Positions 17,087-25,690 of a stretch of 64,000 nt of DNA are shown here, piece by piece. Under the pieces are notes generated by a model that was given only the letters and a program-made list of their open reading frames with translations, had not been told where the DNA came from and made no database searches. Each line of letters starts with the position of its first letter. Position 1 is the first letter of the stretch. The stretch lies in the NCBI RefSeq assembly GCF_002237595.1, contig NZ_CP022529.1, forward strand, positions 62,001-126,000, given 5' to 3'. The translations under genes were made by a program, and so were the position numbers. This DNA is from Labrenzia sp. VG12. GTDB taxonomy: Bacteria; Pseudomonadota; Alphaproteobacteria; Rhizobiales; Stappiaceae.

Positions 17087-17566
17087 ATGTCTGTCTGGAA
17101 CGCCGGTCCCGTCATCCGCGGATTGGTTCGCGGAACCCGCAGGATCTGTCTTGCTCTGGCTGTTGCCGCAGCCGGCACATCTGCCTTGATACCATTGGTC
17201 GACACGGCGCATGCCGACGCGGTCTATATCGGCAGCGGCGGTGTTGGTATCGCCTTCGGTACCGGCTATGGCTATCGAGGCGGGTTTTTCTTCGGTCCTG
17301 GTCTTTATGGACCGCCCTACCGTCCCTACGGCGCTCCCTATTATTATCATCCCTACGATATGCGCGCCTATCCCTACCGGTCGCGCGTCTATGTCAACCC
17401 ACCGCGCCACTACCGGGGACAACCGCAGCGTGTTCCCCATACCAAGACCGGATTGGCGCCATTCACGCCGCAATGGGTTGCCTATTGCTCGCGGAAATTC
17501 AAGTCGTTCAACCCCAATACGGGGACCTATCTGGCCTACAGTGGAAAATATCGCTTTTGCCGCTGA
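17087..17566 (+). CDS. BA14K family exported protein
   Basis: A 159-residue protein with an N-terminal signal or anchor (about 12-40, ICLALAVAAAGTSALIPLVDTAHADA). A Gly/Tyr/Pro-rich low-complexity region (YGPPYRPYGAPYYYHPYD) follows. The C-terminal BA14K domain reads WVAYCSRKFKSFNPNTGTYL, then KYRFCR, with its two conserved cysteines. The family is named after a Brucella immunoreactive 14-kDa protein with lectin-like activity and is common in Hyphomicrobiales. The start at 17087 is chosen for its GGGAG site and because the signal peptide then begins normally; an in-frame ATG at 17033 adds 18 residues. A TATAAT sequence at 17018-17023 could be its -10 element. Confidence 0.83.
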   Translation: MSVWNAGPVIRGLVRGTRRICLALAVAAAGTSALIPLVDTAHADAVYIGSGGVGIAFGTGYGYRGGFFFGPGLYGPPYRPYGAPYYYHPYDMRAYPYRSRVYVNPPRHYRGQPQRVPHTKTGLAPFTPQWVAYCSRKFKSFNPNTGTYLAYSGKYRFCR

Positions 17567-17788
17567 CTTTGAAACAAAATTGCGTGTCTGGCGGTCAACC
17601 TGTTTGACCAAACAGTAAAACTGCGGAAAAAATTTCCTCTCCTTGTCAGAATTCCGCAAAAACATCGCCTTTTTGCGACCTAAGTCGAAATGTGCCGTTG
17701 GGGGATGCTTGATTGCGCGCAAAGAGCGTGGAATCTTGTGCCCCATCGTTCCATTTGCTTCAACTATAAACCCAGAGGGGAGAGCGAT

Positions 17789-19375
17789 ATGTTCAAGTCC
17801 ATGCGTGTGACAGCGTTGGCGGCTGCCTTGATGGCTGCCACATCTCTTACGGCAATGGCCGAGGTGGTCTACCACCGCGGCAATACGGCTGATCCGGAAA
17901 CCCTGGACCAGCACAAGACCTCCACAACTTATGAGGCGCATATCCTGCGCGACCTTTACGAAGGTCTGGTGTCCTACAGCGCCGAAGGCAAGGTGATCCC
18001 GGGTGTGGCAACCGACTGGTCCGTTTCCGATGACGGCACCGTCTACACCTTCACCCTGCGCGACAACGCCAAGTGGTCCAACGGCGACCCGGTTGTTGCC
18101 GGCGATTTCGAATATTCCCTGCGCCGCATCATGACGCCGGAGACCGGTGCGAAATACGCAACCGTTCTCTACCCGATCAAGAACGCCGAAAAGATCAACA
18201 AGGGCGAATTGAAGCCGGAAGATCTCGGCGTCAAGGCGGTCGACGACAAGACGCTCGAAATCACGCTCGAGCAGCCGACCCCGTATTTCATCGACCTGCT
18301 GGCGCACCAGACCGGCCTGCCGGTTCACCCGGCAACCGTTGATGCCCATGGCACGGATTTCGTGAAGCCGGAAAACATCGTCACCAACGGTGCCTACACC
18401 CTGGCCGAGTTCATCCCGAACGCGCATGTTAAGGCGACCAAGAACCCGCATTTCCATGATGCGGACAACGTCAAGATCGACACCGTCTTCTTCTACCCGA
18501 CCGAAGACCGCGGTGCCGCAATGCGCCGGTTCCAGGCCGGTGAGCTGCACACCAACAACGATGCGCCGACCGAACAGGTGGCCTTCATGCGTGAGAACCT
18601 GGGCGACCAGTTCCGCGTGGCGCCGTATCTCGGTACCTACTACTACGCCCTGAACCATGAAGACGAGGCTCTGTCCAATCCGGACGTGCGCCAGGCGCTT
18701 TCCATGTCGATCGACCGCGAGTTCCTCGCTGACGAGATCTGGGCGTCCACCATGGTCGCCGGCTATTCCTTCGTACCGCCGGGAATCGGCAACTACGGCG
18801 AATCCGCTTTCGCGGACTACAAGGACATGTCCCAGATCGACCGTGAAGAAAAAGCGATCGAGCTCCTGCAAAAGGCTGGTTATGGCCCGGACAATCCGGT
18901 CAAGCTGACCATCAACTACAACACTTCGGAAAACCACAAGAACACGGCGGTCGCGATCGCCGACATGTGGGCCCCGCTGGGTGTGGAAGTGTCGATGGTC
19001 AACACCGACACCAAGACCCACTATGCCATGCTGCGTGACCGTCAGGACTTTGACGTCGCCCGCGCCGGCTGGATCGGCGACTACTCCGACCCGCAGAACT
19101 TCCTGTTCATGGTCGAGAGCGACAACACCGGTTTCAACTACGCTCGCTACGAGAACCCGGAATATGATGCGCTCATGGATGAAGCTGCTGCGACGGTCGA
19201 TCTGGAGAAGCGCGCCGACATCCTGAAAAAGGCCGAAGAGATGTTCATGCGTGACCTGCCGTTCATCCCGCTGATGTACTACGGCTCCATGAACCTGGTC
19301 TCCGACAAGGTCGCCGGATTTGAGGACAACCTCCTCAACATCCATCCGACCCGTTGGATGAGCATCTCCGAGTAA
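17789..19375 (+). CDS. Peptide ABC transporter substrate-binding protein (OppA-like)
   Basis: A 528-residue periplasmic protein of SBP family 5, which captures oligopeptides. The signal peptide spans about 1-24 (MRVTALAAALMAATSLTAMA with cleavage near AMA-EV). Family landmarks include NTADPETLDQHKTSTTYEA, ATDWSVSDDGTVYTFTLRD, IVTNGAYTLAEF and NPDVRQALSMSIDRE. The start at 17789 follows GAGGGGAGA. The gene leads the operon with two permeases and a fused ATPase. An intercistronic hairpin follows its stop, which fits the higher expression usual for binding proteins. Confidence 0.93.
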   Translation: MFKSMRVTALAAALMAATSLTAMAEVVYHRGNTADPETLDQHKTSTTYEAHILRDLYEGLVSYSAEGKVIPGVATDWSVSDDGTVYTFTLRDNAKWSNGDPVVAGDFEYSLRRIMTPETGAKYATVLYPIKNAEKINKGELKPEDLGVKAVDDKTLEITLEQPTPYFIDLLAHQTGLPVHPATVDAHGTDFVKPENIVTNGAYTLAEFIPNAHVKATKNPHFHDADNVKIDTVFFYPTEDRGAAMRRFQAGELHTNNDAPTEQVAFMRENLGDQFRVAPYLGTYYYALNHEDEALSNPDVRQALSMSIDREFLADEIWASTMVAGYSFVPPGIGNYGESAFADYKDMSQIDREEKAIELLQKAGYGPDNPVKLTINYNTSENHKNTAVAIADMWAPLGVEVSMVNTDTKTHYAMLRDRQDFDVARAGWIGDYSDPQNFLFMVESDNTGFNYARYENPEYDALMDEAAATVDLEKRADILKKAEEMFMRDLPFIPLMYYGSMNLVSDKVAGFEDNLLNIHPTRWMSISE

Positions 19376-19391
19376 CCTTCAAACCACAGAG

Positions 19392-19413
19392 CCGGCAGGG
19401 ATTTCCCTGCCGG
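19392..19413 (+). terminator. Intercistronic hairpin after the binding-protein gene
   Basis: A perfect 10-bp stem (CCGGCAGGGA with TCCCTGCCGG, 2-base loop) followed by TTT. It probably stabilises the upstream mRNA or partly terminates, giving more binding protein than permease. Confidence 0.7.
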
Positions 19414-19466
19414 TTTCTGCAAGGTGGCGACAAAAGACCACCGTTTGAACAACAGGGGCAAAGCCT

Positions 19467-20390
19467 ATGCACCGCTATGTGCTCGGTCGATTGCTCGGCG
19501 CAATCCCGACCCTCTTTCTGATTGTCACGATTTCCTTCTTCCTGATCCGGATCGCTCCGGGTGGCCCGTTTGACCTGGAACGGCCTCTCGAAGCCAAGGT
19601 CATGGAAAATCTGAACAAGATTTATCATCTGGATGAACCGCTCTGGAACCAGTACCTGCTCTATCTGAAGAGCATCGCGCAGCTGGACTTCGGGCCGAGT
19701 TTCTATTTCCGCGACTTCTCGATCAACGAGCTGTTCGCCCAGTCCTTGCCGATTTCCATCCAGCTTGGCCTGTCAGCGCTTTGCCTGGCGCTGGTGGTGG
19801 GCGGCATCCTCGGCATTGCAGCGGCGCTACGCCAGAACCGGCCGGCCGATTACACGGTCATGGCTGCGGCAACGCTCGGCGTGACCATTCCGAATTTTGT
19901 CGTCGCACCCATCCTGACACTGATCCTGGGGGTCTGGCTGGGCTGGCTGCCCGTGGGAGGCTGGAATGGCGGTGCCTTTGTCAACGTGATCCTGCCCGTC
20001 GTCACCCTGGCATTGCCGCAGGTCGCGGTGGTCGCCCGTTTGACCCGTGGCTCCATGATCGAGGCGCTGCGCTCCAATCACGTGCGAACCGCCCGGGCCT
20101 ACGGTCTGACGTCCTACATGATCATCGTCGTTCATGCCCTGAGAGGGGCGATCCTGCCGGTGGTCTCCTATCTCGGTCCGGCAGCGGCTGCCTTGCTTAC
20201 CGGTTCCGTGGTCATCGAGACCATCTTCGGCATTCCCGGTATCGGACGCTATTTCGTTCAAGGAGCCCTCAACCGCGACTATACGCTCGTGATGGGCACC
20301 GTGGTCGTGGTCGCCTGTTTTGTTATCCTGTTCAACCTCGTGGTGGATCTGCTTTATGCATTGCTCGATCCGCGCGTGCGCTACGATTGA
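19467..20390 (+). CDS. Peptide ABC transporter permease (OppB-like)
   Basis: A 307-residue inner-membrane permease with about six membrane spans. The first span starts at residue 9 (LLGAIPTLFLIVTISFFLI). The binding-protein-dependent transport motif near the C terminus is VRTARAYGLTSYMIIVVHALRGAILPV, the EAA-type loop that contacts the ATPase. The N-terminal GGPFDLERPLE segment and ETIFGIPGIGRYF are typical OppB signatures. It pairs with the OppC-like permease that starts 13 bases later. Confidence 0.93.
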   Translation: MHRYVLGRLLGAIPTLFLIVTISFFLIRIAPGGPFDLERPLEAKVMENLNKIYHLDEPLWNQYLLYLKSIAQLDFGPSFYFRDFSINELFAQSLPISIQLGLSALCLALVVGGILGIAAALRQNRPADYTVMAAATLGVTIPNFVVAPILTLILGVWLGWLPVGGWNGGAFVNVILPVVTLALPQVAVVARLTRGSMIEALRSNHVRTARAYGLTSYMIIVVHALRGAILPVVSYLGPAAAALLTGSVVIETIFGIPGIGRYFVQGALNRDYTLVMGTVVVVACFVILFNLVVDLLYALLDPRVRYD

Positions 20391-20403
20391 GGAGGGCTGA
20401 GCC

Positions 20404-21528
20404 ATGACCATGACTCTTGCCACGAACGAAGCGCCCGCAAAGGGACGCTCACTCTGGGACGACGCCCGCGACCGGCTTCTGGCCAACCGCGCAGCCGTCG
20501 CTTCCATGATCGTCCTGCTGGCGATCACATTGCTGTCGGTGCTGGGTCCGATCCTGTCGCCGCATGAATTTGACACTGTTTACCGCGATTACGTGAAGGT
20601 TCCGGCGAGCCTGGAAGCCTATCCCCGCGCAGAACAGGTCGAGCCGGGTTTCGCCACTGCGGTGAAGCGGGCACGTGTGTCGCTGGAAAGCTTTGAGCGC
20701 GACGGCGATCAGGTGATTGCCCGGATCAGCTCCAAGCGGGAAATCGACCCGCGTACCACGCGCTATATCGACCGCAGCGATCTGTTCAAGAATGCCGAGA
20801 TCAGCGATTTCTCCGCAGACAACAAACAGGCGACGCTGAAGGCCGACATCAACTTCATGCACTTCTACTTCGGCACCGACGCCAACGGCCGGGACATGAT
20901 GACCCGGACGTTCATTGCCGGCCGCGTGTCCCTGACCATCGGCCTGCTGGCGACCGTTGTCGCGATTTCCATCGGCGTGCTCTACGGCGCAACGTCCGGT
21001 TATCTCGGCGGCCGGGTCGACCAGATGATGATGCGTGTTGTTGACGTGCTCTATTCGCTGCCCTTCATTTTCTTCGTGATCATGCTGGTGGTGTTTTTCG
21101 GTCGGAACTTCATCTTGATGTTCATCGCCGTTGGTGCCGTCGAATGGCTCGACATGGCCCGTATCGTCCGCGGCCAGACACTGTCCATCAAGCGCCAGGA
21201 ATATGTTCAGGCCGCGGAAGCCATGGGGGTTGCCGACGGTGGCATCGTTCGTCGGCATATCATTCCGAACACGCTCGGTCCCGTGGTGGTCTACATGACC
21301 CTCCTGGTGCCCAAGGTCATTCTCCTGGAAAGCTTCCTGTCCTTCCTGGGCCTCGGCATTCAGGAGCCCATGACCAGCTGGGGTGTGCTGATCTCCGAAG
21401 GTGCCAGGAACCTTCAGGGCGCCGCCTGGATGCTGATCTTCCCGTCGATCTTCCTGACATCGACGCTGTTCGCGCTGAACTTTATCGGCGACGGCCTGCG
21501 CGATGCTCTGGATCCGAAAGACCGATAG
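20404..21528 (+). CDS. Peptide ABC transporter permease (OppC-like) with periplasmic insertion
   Basis: A 374-residue permease, longer than the roughly 300 residues usual for OppC. The first membrane span (about 32-55) is followed by a hydrophilic insertion of about 100 residues (about 58-160). The conserved HFYFGTDANGRDMMTR block and five more spans come after it. The EAA loop reads YVQAAEAMGVADGGIVRRHIIPN. The end, DGLRDALDPKDR, is the normal OppC C terminus. The start may be 20404 or the next ATG at 20410. The insertion lies on the periplasmic side and could contact the binding protein. Confidence 0.92.
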   Translation: MTMTLATNEAPAKGRSLWDDARDRLLANRAAVASMIVLLAITLLSVLGPILSPHEFDTVYRDYVKVPASLEAYPRAEQVEPGFATAVKRARVSLESFERDGDQVIARISSKREIDPRTTRYIDRSDLFKNAEISDFSADNKQATLKADINFMHFYFGTDANGRDMMTRTFIAGRVSLTIGLLATVVAISIGVLYGATSGYLGGRVDQMMMRVVDVLYSLPFIFFVIMLVVFFGRNFILMFIAVGAVEWLDMARIVRGQTLSIKRQEYVQAAEAMGVADGGIVRRHIIPNTLGPVVVYMTLLVPKVILLESFLSFLGLGIQEPMTSWGVLISEGARNLQGAAWMLIFPSIFLTSTLFALNFIGDGLRDALDPKDR

Positions 21529-21537
21529 GAGGTGACC

Positions 21538-23163
21538 ATGACACAAGACAGCAAGAAAGCGGTCCTCTCCATCAAGGATCTGGTCGTTGATTTCGAGACG
21601 GCCACCGGTACGGTCAATGCGGTTCGCGGCGTGGACATCCACGTCGATGCCGGGGAAACCGTCGCAATTGTTGGCGAGAGTGGCTCCGGCAAGAGCCAGA
21701 CCATGATGGCTGCCATGGGGCTTCTGGCCTCCAACGGCCGCACGCAAGGGGAGGTGATCTACGAAGATCGCAACATCCTCGGCCTGCCGATCAGCCAGCT
21801 GAACAAGGTCCGCGGCAAGAAGATCACCATGATCTTCCAGGAGCCGATGACCTCCCTCGACCCGCTCTACACAATCGGCCGCCAGCTGGCGGAGCCGATG
21901 GTTGTCCATGGCGGATTGTCCTGGAAGGCGGCCAAGGCCAAGGCGCTGGATCTGCTCAAGCTCGTCAACATTCCCGAGCCGGAGCGCAAGATCAAGGCCT
22001 ATCCGTACGAGATGTCGGGTGGCCAGCGCCAGCGCGTCATGATCGCCATGGCCCTTGCCAATGATCCGGACGTCCTGATCGCAGATGAGCCGACAACCGC
22101 GCTGGACGTCACCACGCAGGCCCAGATCCTGGACCTGCTCGCGGACCTGCAGAAACGCCTCGGCATGGCGGTGATCTTCATCACCCACGACCTTGGCATC
22201 GTCCGGCGGATCGCCGACCGTGTCTACGTGATGAAAACCGGCGAAGTGGTGGAGAGCGGCGAAACCAAGCAGATCTTCACCCAGCCGGAGCATCCCTATA
22301 CCAAGATGCTGCTGGATGCGGAGCCGACCGGCCACAAGCCGCCGGTGCCCGACAGTTCCCCGGTTCTGCTCGAAGCGCAGAAGGTCGAGGTCGAGTTCGA
22401 ACTCGACAGCGGCTTCCTCAAACCGAAGCATATTCTGCGCGCCGTCGACGATATCAGCTTCTCTCTGCGCAAGGGACAGACGCTTGGCATTGTCGGCGAG
22501 AGTGGTTCCGGCAAGTCGACCCTCGGACGCGCGGTGCTGAACCTGCTTCCGGCCGGTGGCCGGGTGGTCTTCCAGGGACAGCAGATCTCCGGCAAGGACC
22601 GCAACGCCATGCGGGCACTGCGCAAGGACATGCAGCTGATCTTCCAGGATCCGTTCGGCTCGCTCAGCCCGCGCATGACCGTGGGGCAGATCATTTCCGA
22701 AGGCCTCCTGGTGCATGAACCGTCGCTTTCGGCCAAGGACCGGGATCTGCGTGCCTGCCAGGCTCTGGAGGAAGTGTCGCTCGACCCGATCATGCGCAAC
22801 CGCTATCCGCACGAGTTTTCAGGCGGCCAGCGCCAGCGCATTGCAATCGCACGGACCATGGTGCTGAAACCGGAACTGGTCGTTCTCGACGAGCCGACGT
22901 CCGCGCTCGACCGGACCATCCAGAAACAGGTGGTTGAACTCTTGCGCGATCTGCAGAAAGCGCATGACCTGACCTACCTGTTCATCTCGCACGACCTTGC
23001 GGTCGTTCGGGCGTTGTCTGACACGGTGATGGTGATGCAGCGGGGCAAGGTCGTTGAGGCTGGGTCCGCGGATGCGATCTTTGAAGCGCCCAAATGCGAC
23101 TACACCAAAGAGCTGATCGGTGCGGCCATGCTGACCCAGCAACAGATGATGGAAAGCGCCTGA
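21538..23163 (+). CDS. Peptide ABC transporter, fused dual ATPase (OppD-OppF)
   Basis: A 541-residue protein with two ABC ATPase domains that power the transporter. Domain 1 has Walker A GESGSGKSQT, signature MSGGQRQRVMIAMAL and Walker B VLIADEPTTALDV. Domain 2 has GESGSGKSTLGRA, FSGGQRQRIAIARTM and LVVLDEPTSALDR. Each domain ends in a D/F-type extension (HPYTKMLLDAEP in the first). The first Walker A has Gln after Ser where Thr is usual, a common variant. The start at 21538 follows AGGAGG; the GTG at 21532 lies inside that site. It is the last gene of the operon and a terminator follows. Confidence 0.92.
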   Translation: MTQDSKKAVLSIKDLVVDFETATGTVNAVRGVDIHVDAGETVAIVGESGSGKSQTMMAAMGLLASNGRTQGEVIYEDRNILGLPISQLNKVRGKKITMIFQEPMTSLDPLYTIGRQLAEPMVVHGGLSWKAAKAKALDLLKLVNIPEPERKIKAYPYEMSGGQRQRVMIAMALANDPDVLIADEPTTALDVTTQAQILDLLADLQKRLGMAVIFITHDLGIVRRIADRVYVMKTGEVVESGETKQIFTQPEHPYTKMLLDAEPTGHKPPVPDSSPVLLEAQKVEVEFELDSGFLKPKHILRAVDDISFSLRKGQTLGIVGESGSGKSTLGRAVLNLLPAGGRVVFQGQQISGKDRNAMRALRKDMQLIFQDPFGSLSPRMTVGQIISEGLLVHEPSLSAKDRDLRACQALEEVSLDPIMRNRYPHEFSGGQRQRIAIARTMVLKPELVVLDEPTSALDRTIQKQVVELLRDLQKAHDLTYLFISHDLAVVRALSDTVMVMQRGKVVEAGSADAIFEAPKCDYTKELIGAAMLTQQQMMESA

Positions 23164-23196
23164 ACCGCGAGCGGCGAGTGCCACTTGTCATGTTCT

Positions 23197-23232
23197 CATC
23201 CCGGTGCGCCTGGCGTGCCGGGATGTTTTTTT
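23197..23232 (+). terminator. Terminator of the peptide transporter operon
   Basis: An 8-bp stem CATCCCGG/CCGGGATG (23197-23204 with 23218-23225) is followed by seven T. It lies 33 bases after the ATPase stop. Confidence 0.85.
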
Positions 23233-23333
23233 GGTGGCAGGTGGACCGGATCCAAAATCTGACCCAGACCCTTTCCAGAAGGCTTGAAGGGATCGGTTTC
23301 GATAACTTGTATTGGAAATAAGGGAAACCGGGC

Positions 23334-24122
23334 TCAGCGCCCGGTGAAACCTGCCGACTGCGCCGGTGGGGTCTCGACCTGTCCCTGCAGCTGGGTGATG
23401 TCGGTCCCGTAGAAATGCGGCGCCAGAAGCACGGCGCTGGACAGGATGTGAGAGCGCAGCGCCCGCAGGCTGGTATCGGTGTCCTGTGCCGCTAGCGCGT
23501 CGAATATCTCTGTGTGCGGGGTGACATTGGGCCGGCTCCACGAGGTTTCCGGCCGGGGCTTCGACAGCATCACCTGCTGAAGGATCATGAAAGTGCGCAG
23601 CAGCATCGGTTCGAGCACGGGCATCTGTGCGATCCGAAACAATCTCAGATGCAAGGCGCGATCGATTTCCGCGCAGCCAAACACGTCTTTCCGGGCGCGG
23701 CTTTCTTCAAACTGCCGATCGAGCTCATAAAGCTCGTCCAGCTGGGACCGGTTGATCAGCTTCACCGCTTCCGCGGCGCCCGTTGCTTCGATGTCCAGCC
23801 GCAACTTCAGCATCAGCTTGGCTTCGGTGAGGCTCGGATCGGTGACAAATGTTCCCTGATACCCACGACGGACAACAAGGCCATATTCCTGGAGCGACAT
23901 CAGCGCTTCGCGGATTGTGCTTTGGGAGCAACCATAGTCCTGGGCAAGGGCCTGTTCGGTGATCGGACTTTCGGACGTCATTTCACCCGTCAGGATCTGG
24001 CGTTTCAGATCCTGGTAGACGGACTCGGACTTTCTGGCGCGCTTTCCTGCGCGCGCAGCGCCCGGCTCCTTCCTGCCCTCCGCAGCGACTGTTGCGTTCA
24101 CGTCGTTGCCCCCCAATGGCAT
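23334..24122 (-). CDS. GntR/FCD family transcriptional regulator
   Basis: A 262-residue regulator of the FadR subfamily. A basic, Ala-rich N terminus (1-30) leads into the winged HTH (about 33-95, SVYQDLKRQILTGEM, and CSQSTIREALMSLQEYGLV). The C-terminal FCD ligand-binding domain (about 105-235) is all-helical and has a metal-binding type pattern (D...HLRLF, HTEIFDAL, LRSHI). It lies between the peptide transporter operon and the M19 dipeptidase and probably controls one or both. Candidate operators are the inverted repeats at 24148-24181 and 25581-25600. The ligand is unknown; FCD regulators usually sense small carboxylates or amino acids. Confidence 0.88.
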   Translation of the reverse strand: MPLGGNDVNATVAAEGRKEPGAARAGKRARKSESVYQDLKRQILTGEMTSESPITEQALAQDYGCSQSTIREALMSLQEYGLVVRRGYQGTFVTDPSLTEAKLMLKLRLDIEATGAAEAVKLINRSQLDELYELDRQFEESRARKDVFGCAEIDRALHLRLFRIAQMPVLEPMLLRTFMILQQVMLSKPRPETSWSRPNVTPHTEIFDALAAQDTDTSLRALRSHILSSAVLLAPHFYGTDITQLQGQVETPPAQSAGFTGR

Positions 24123-24477
24123 CGCGATCTATTGGCAACACACATCAAGACTGCAGCCGACGGCTTCACCGGCTGCAGTCTCATTCTCCTCGGTAACCGA
24201 TCATACGCGTTTGCGAAGGAACGGTCGATGGGGCGTGCCAACTCTCTTCAGCCGCCTTGCCGGTTTCTGTACCTGACTGACTGGTGTCCCGACCGCAACT
24301 GCGGGGGCGTGAGGACAGGCTGTTACAGGCCGGTTTGTGTATTTGAACGACTGCGAAAAATAACAATAAATGCATTGTTCCGCCGTCATTATGCAAATGC
24401 AATCGCTAACTTGTGGGCATTGGTAACAAGTTCGCGAGCAGCTGTGCCAGCTCGGGAGAAATTGAGCCGGTTAACTA
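24123..24477. other. Regulator upstream region with inverted repeats
   Basis: No gene is seen. It has a perfect 12-bp inverted repeat at 24148-24181 and a weaker 7-bp one (AACTTGT/ACAAGTT) at 24408-24432. AT-rich DNA at 24350-24400 may hold the promoter of the GntR gene. Confidence 0.5.
24148..24181. promoter_or_regulatory. Perfect 12-bp inverted repeat upstream of the GntR gene
   Basis: AGACTGCAGCCG (24148-24159) and CGGCTGCAGTCT (24170-24181) are separated by 10 bases, ending 26 bases before the GntR start. It has no U run, so operator or mRNA hairpin is more likely than terminator. Confidence 0.55.
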
Positions 24478-25542
24478 TCAGGCAGCCTTCTCAAGAGCAG
24501 AAATCCAGTTCCGAAAGGCGATCTTCTCCAGAACGGCGTGAGAGAAGCCGCGGGCGTCGAACGTTTCCATCAGGCGGCCCAATCCGGTGACATCACCAAG
24601 ATCTCTGGGCAGCATGCAGCCGTCGAAATCCGACCCGAGCGCAACGCAGTCCTCCCCCAGGCGATCAATGAGATAAGCAGCGTGATCTGCAATGACGGAG
24701 AGGGCCATGTCGCGGCCATAACCGCCGTCCGGCCGCAGAAACGCGACATGAAAGTTGATGCCCACGAGACCACCGCTTTCCTTGATGGCATCGAGCTGCT
24801 TGTCGGTCAGGTTGCGGCTGCTGGCGCAGATCGCATGGACATTGGAGTGGCTTGCGACAATCGGCCGGTCCGTGATCCGCGCCACGTCCCAGAACCCTTT
24901 TTCATTCAGATGCGAAACATCGAGGAGGATGCCGAGCTGGTTGCACGCCCGCACAAGGTCGCGGCCGGCGCCTGTCAGAGCCGGGCCGATATCGGGCGAG
25001 GCGGGATGAGCCATCGGTACGCCGTAGCCAAAGTCATTCTCGCGGCTCCAGACCGGGCCGAGCGACCTCAGGCCGCGGCGGTAAAGGTCTTCAAGGGCAT
25101 AGAAATTCGTGTCGATGGCTTCAGCCCCTTCGATGTGGAGGCTGACAGCCATCTGGCCGGCTTCGATCGCCATGCGGTTTTCTTCAGCCGTCCGGCAGAT
25201 GACAACGCTTCCCTCCGAGGTCGCTTCGATCCGCTCGGCGCGTTCGATCAGCCGATTGGTGAAATCAAGCGCTTCTTTCTGGGCAACCGGCTCATAGTTC
25301 GAGGGATCCTTCGGATCGAAAGGCCTGGAAAAATCCTGGTCGGGTTTCGAAGGCACGAATATTGCGAACAAGCCGCCGGCAAATCCTGCTTCATCGGCCC
25401 TAACCTTGTCGATATGACCACTGTCCAGGCGATCGAAAAAACTGATGTCCCGGCCTTTCATGGCTTCGATTTCGAGCTTCAGGAGCGTGTCGTTGTGGCC
25501 GTCGAAAATGGGAAAGGGCGATTTGAGTGCAGTGTCTGTCAC
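24478..25542 (-). CDS. Membrane dipeptidase family (peptidase M19)
   Basis: A 354-residue zinc dipeptidase of the renal dipeptidase family, which cleaves dipeptides including those with a D-residue at the C-terminal side. The metal ligands are all visible: His-x-Asp in FDGHNDTL near residue 15, the bridging Glu in SLHIEGAEA, His in LDVSHLNEKG, His in VASHSN and the Asp in GSDFDG. There is no signal peptide, so it is cytoplasmic. It would fit hydrolysis of peptides imported by the adjacent transporter. It is transcribed toward the GntR gene and divergent from the L,D-transpeptidase. Confidence 0.9.
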   Translation of the reverse strand: MTDTALKSPFPIFDGHNDTLLKLEIEAMKGRDISFFDRLDSGHIDKVRADEAGFAGGLFAIFVPSKPDQDFSRPFDPKDPSNYEPVAQKEALDFTNRLIERAERIEATSEGSVVICRTAEENRMAIEAGQMAVSLHIEGAEAIDTNFYALEDLYRRGLRSLGPVWSRENDFGYGVPMAHPASPDIGPALTGAGRDLVRACNQLGILLDVSHLNEKGFWDVARITDRPIVASHSNVHAICASSRNLTDKQLDAIKESGGLVGINFHVAFLRPDGGYGRDMALSVIADHAAYLIDRLGEDCVALGSDFDGCMLPRDLGDVTGLGRLMETFDARGFSHAVLEKIAFRNWISALEKAA

Positions 25543-25580
25543 GGATGAGCCTTGAAAACTGGGCGGCGTCGAAGCCGGAG

Positions 25581-25600
25581 GTGTCTGGTAATTTAGACAC
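25581..25600. promoter_or_regulatory. Possible operator in the dipeptidase/transpeptidase divergent promoter
   Basis: Inverted repeat GTGTCT-8-AGACAC in the 148-base divergent promoter region. It is a candidate site for the nearby GntR regulator, although the binding specificity is not known. Confidence 0.45.
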
Positions 25601-25690
25601 TCGTTGGGAGAATGTAAGGCGCCATAGATAATGTGACTTGAAACTGTTGGAAAGCTGGCTCAAGAAGGAGCCTGAATTTTCGCAGGTCCG

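Noticed and set aside
16811..19345. Antisense open frame of 844 codons opposite the BA14K and oppA genes
   Set aside because: It mirrors the real genes on the other strand. The high GC codon bias of those genes leaves the antisense frame open, and its product has no domain or start signal.
20449..22812. Antisense open frame of 787 codons opposite oppC and the fused ATPase
   Set aside because: Same cause as above. The sense strand encodes complete transporter proteins with all motifs.
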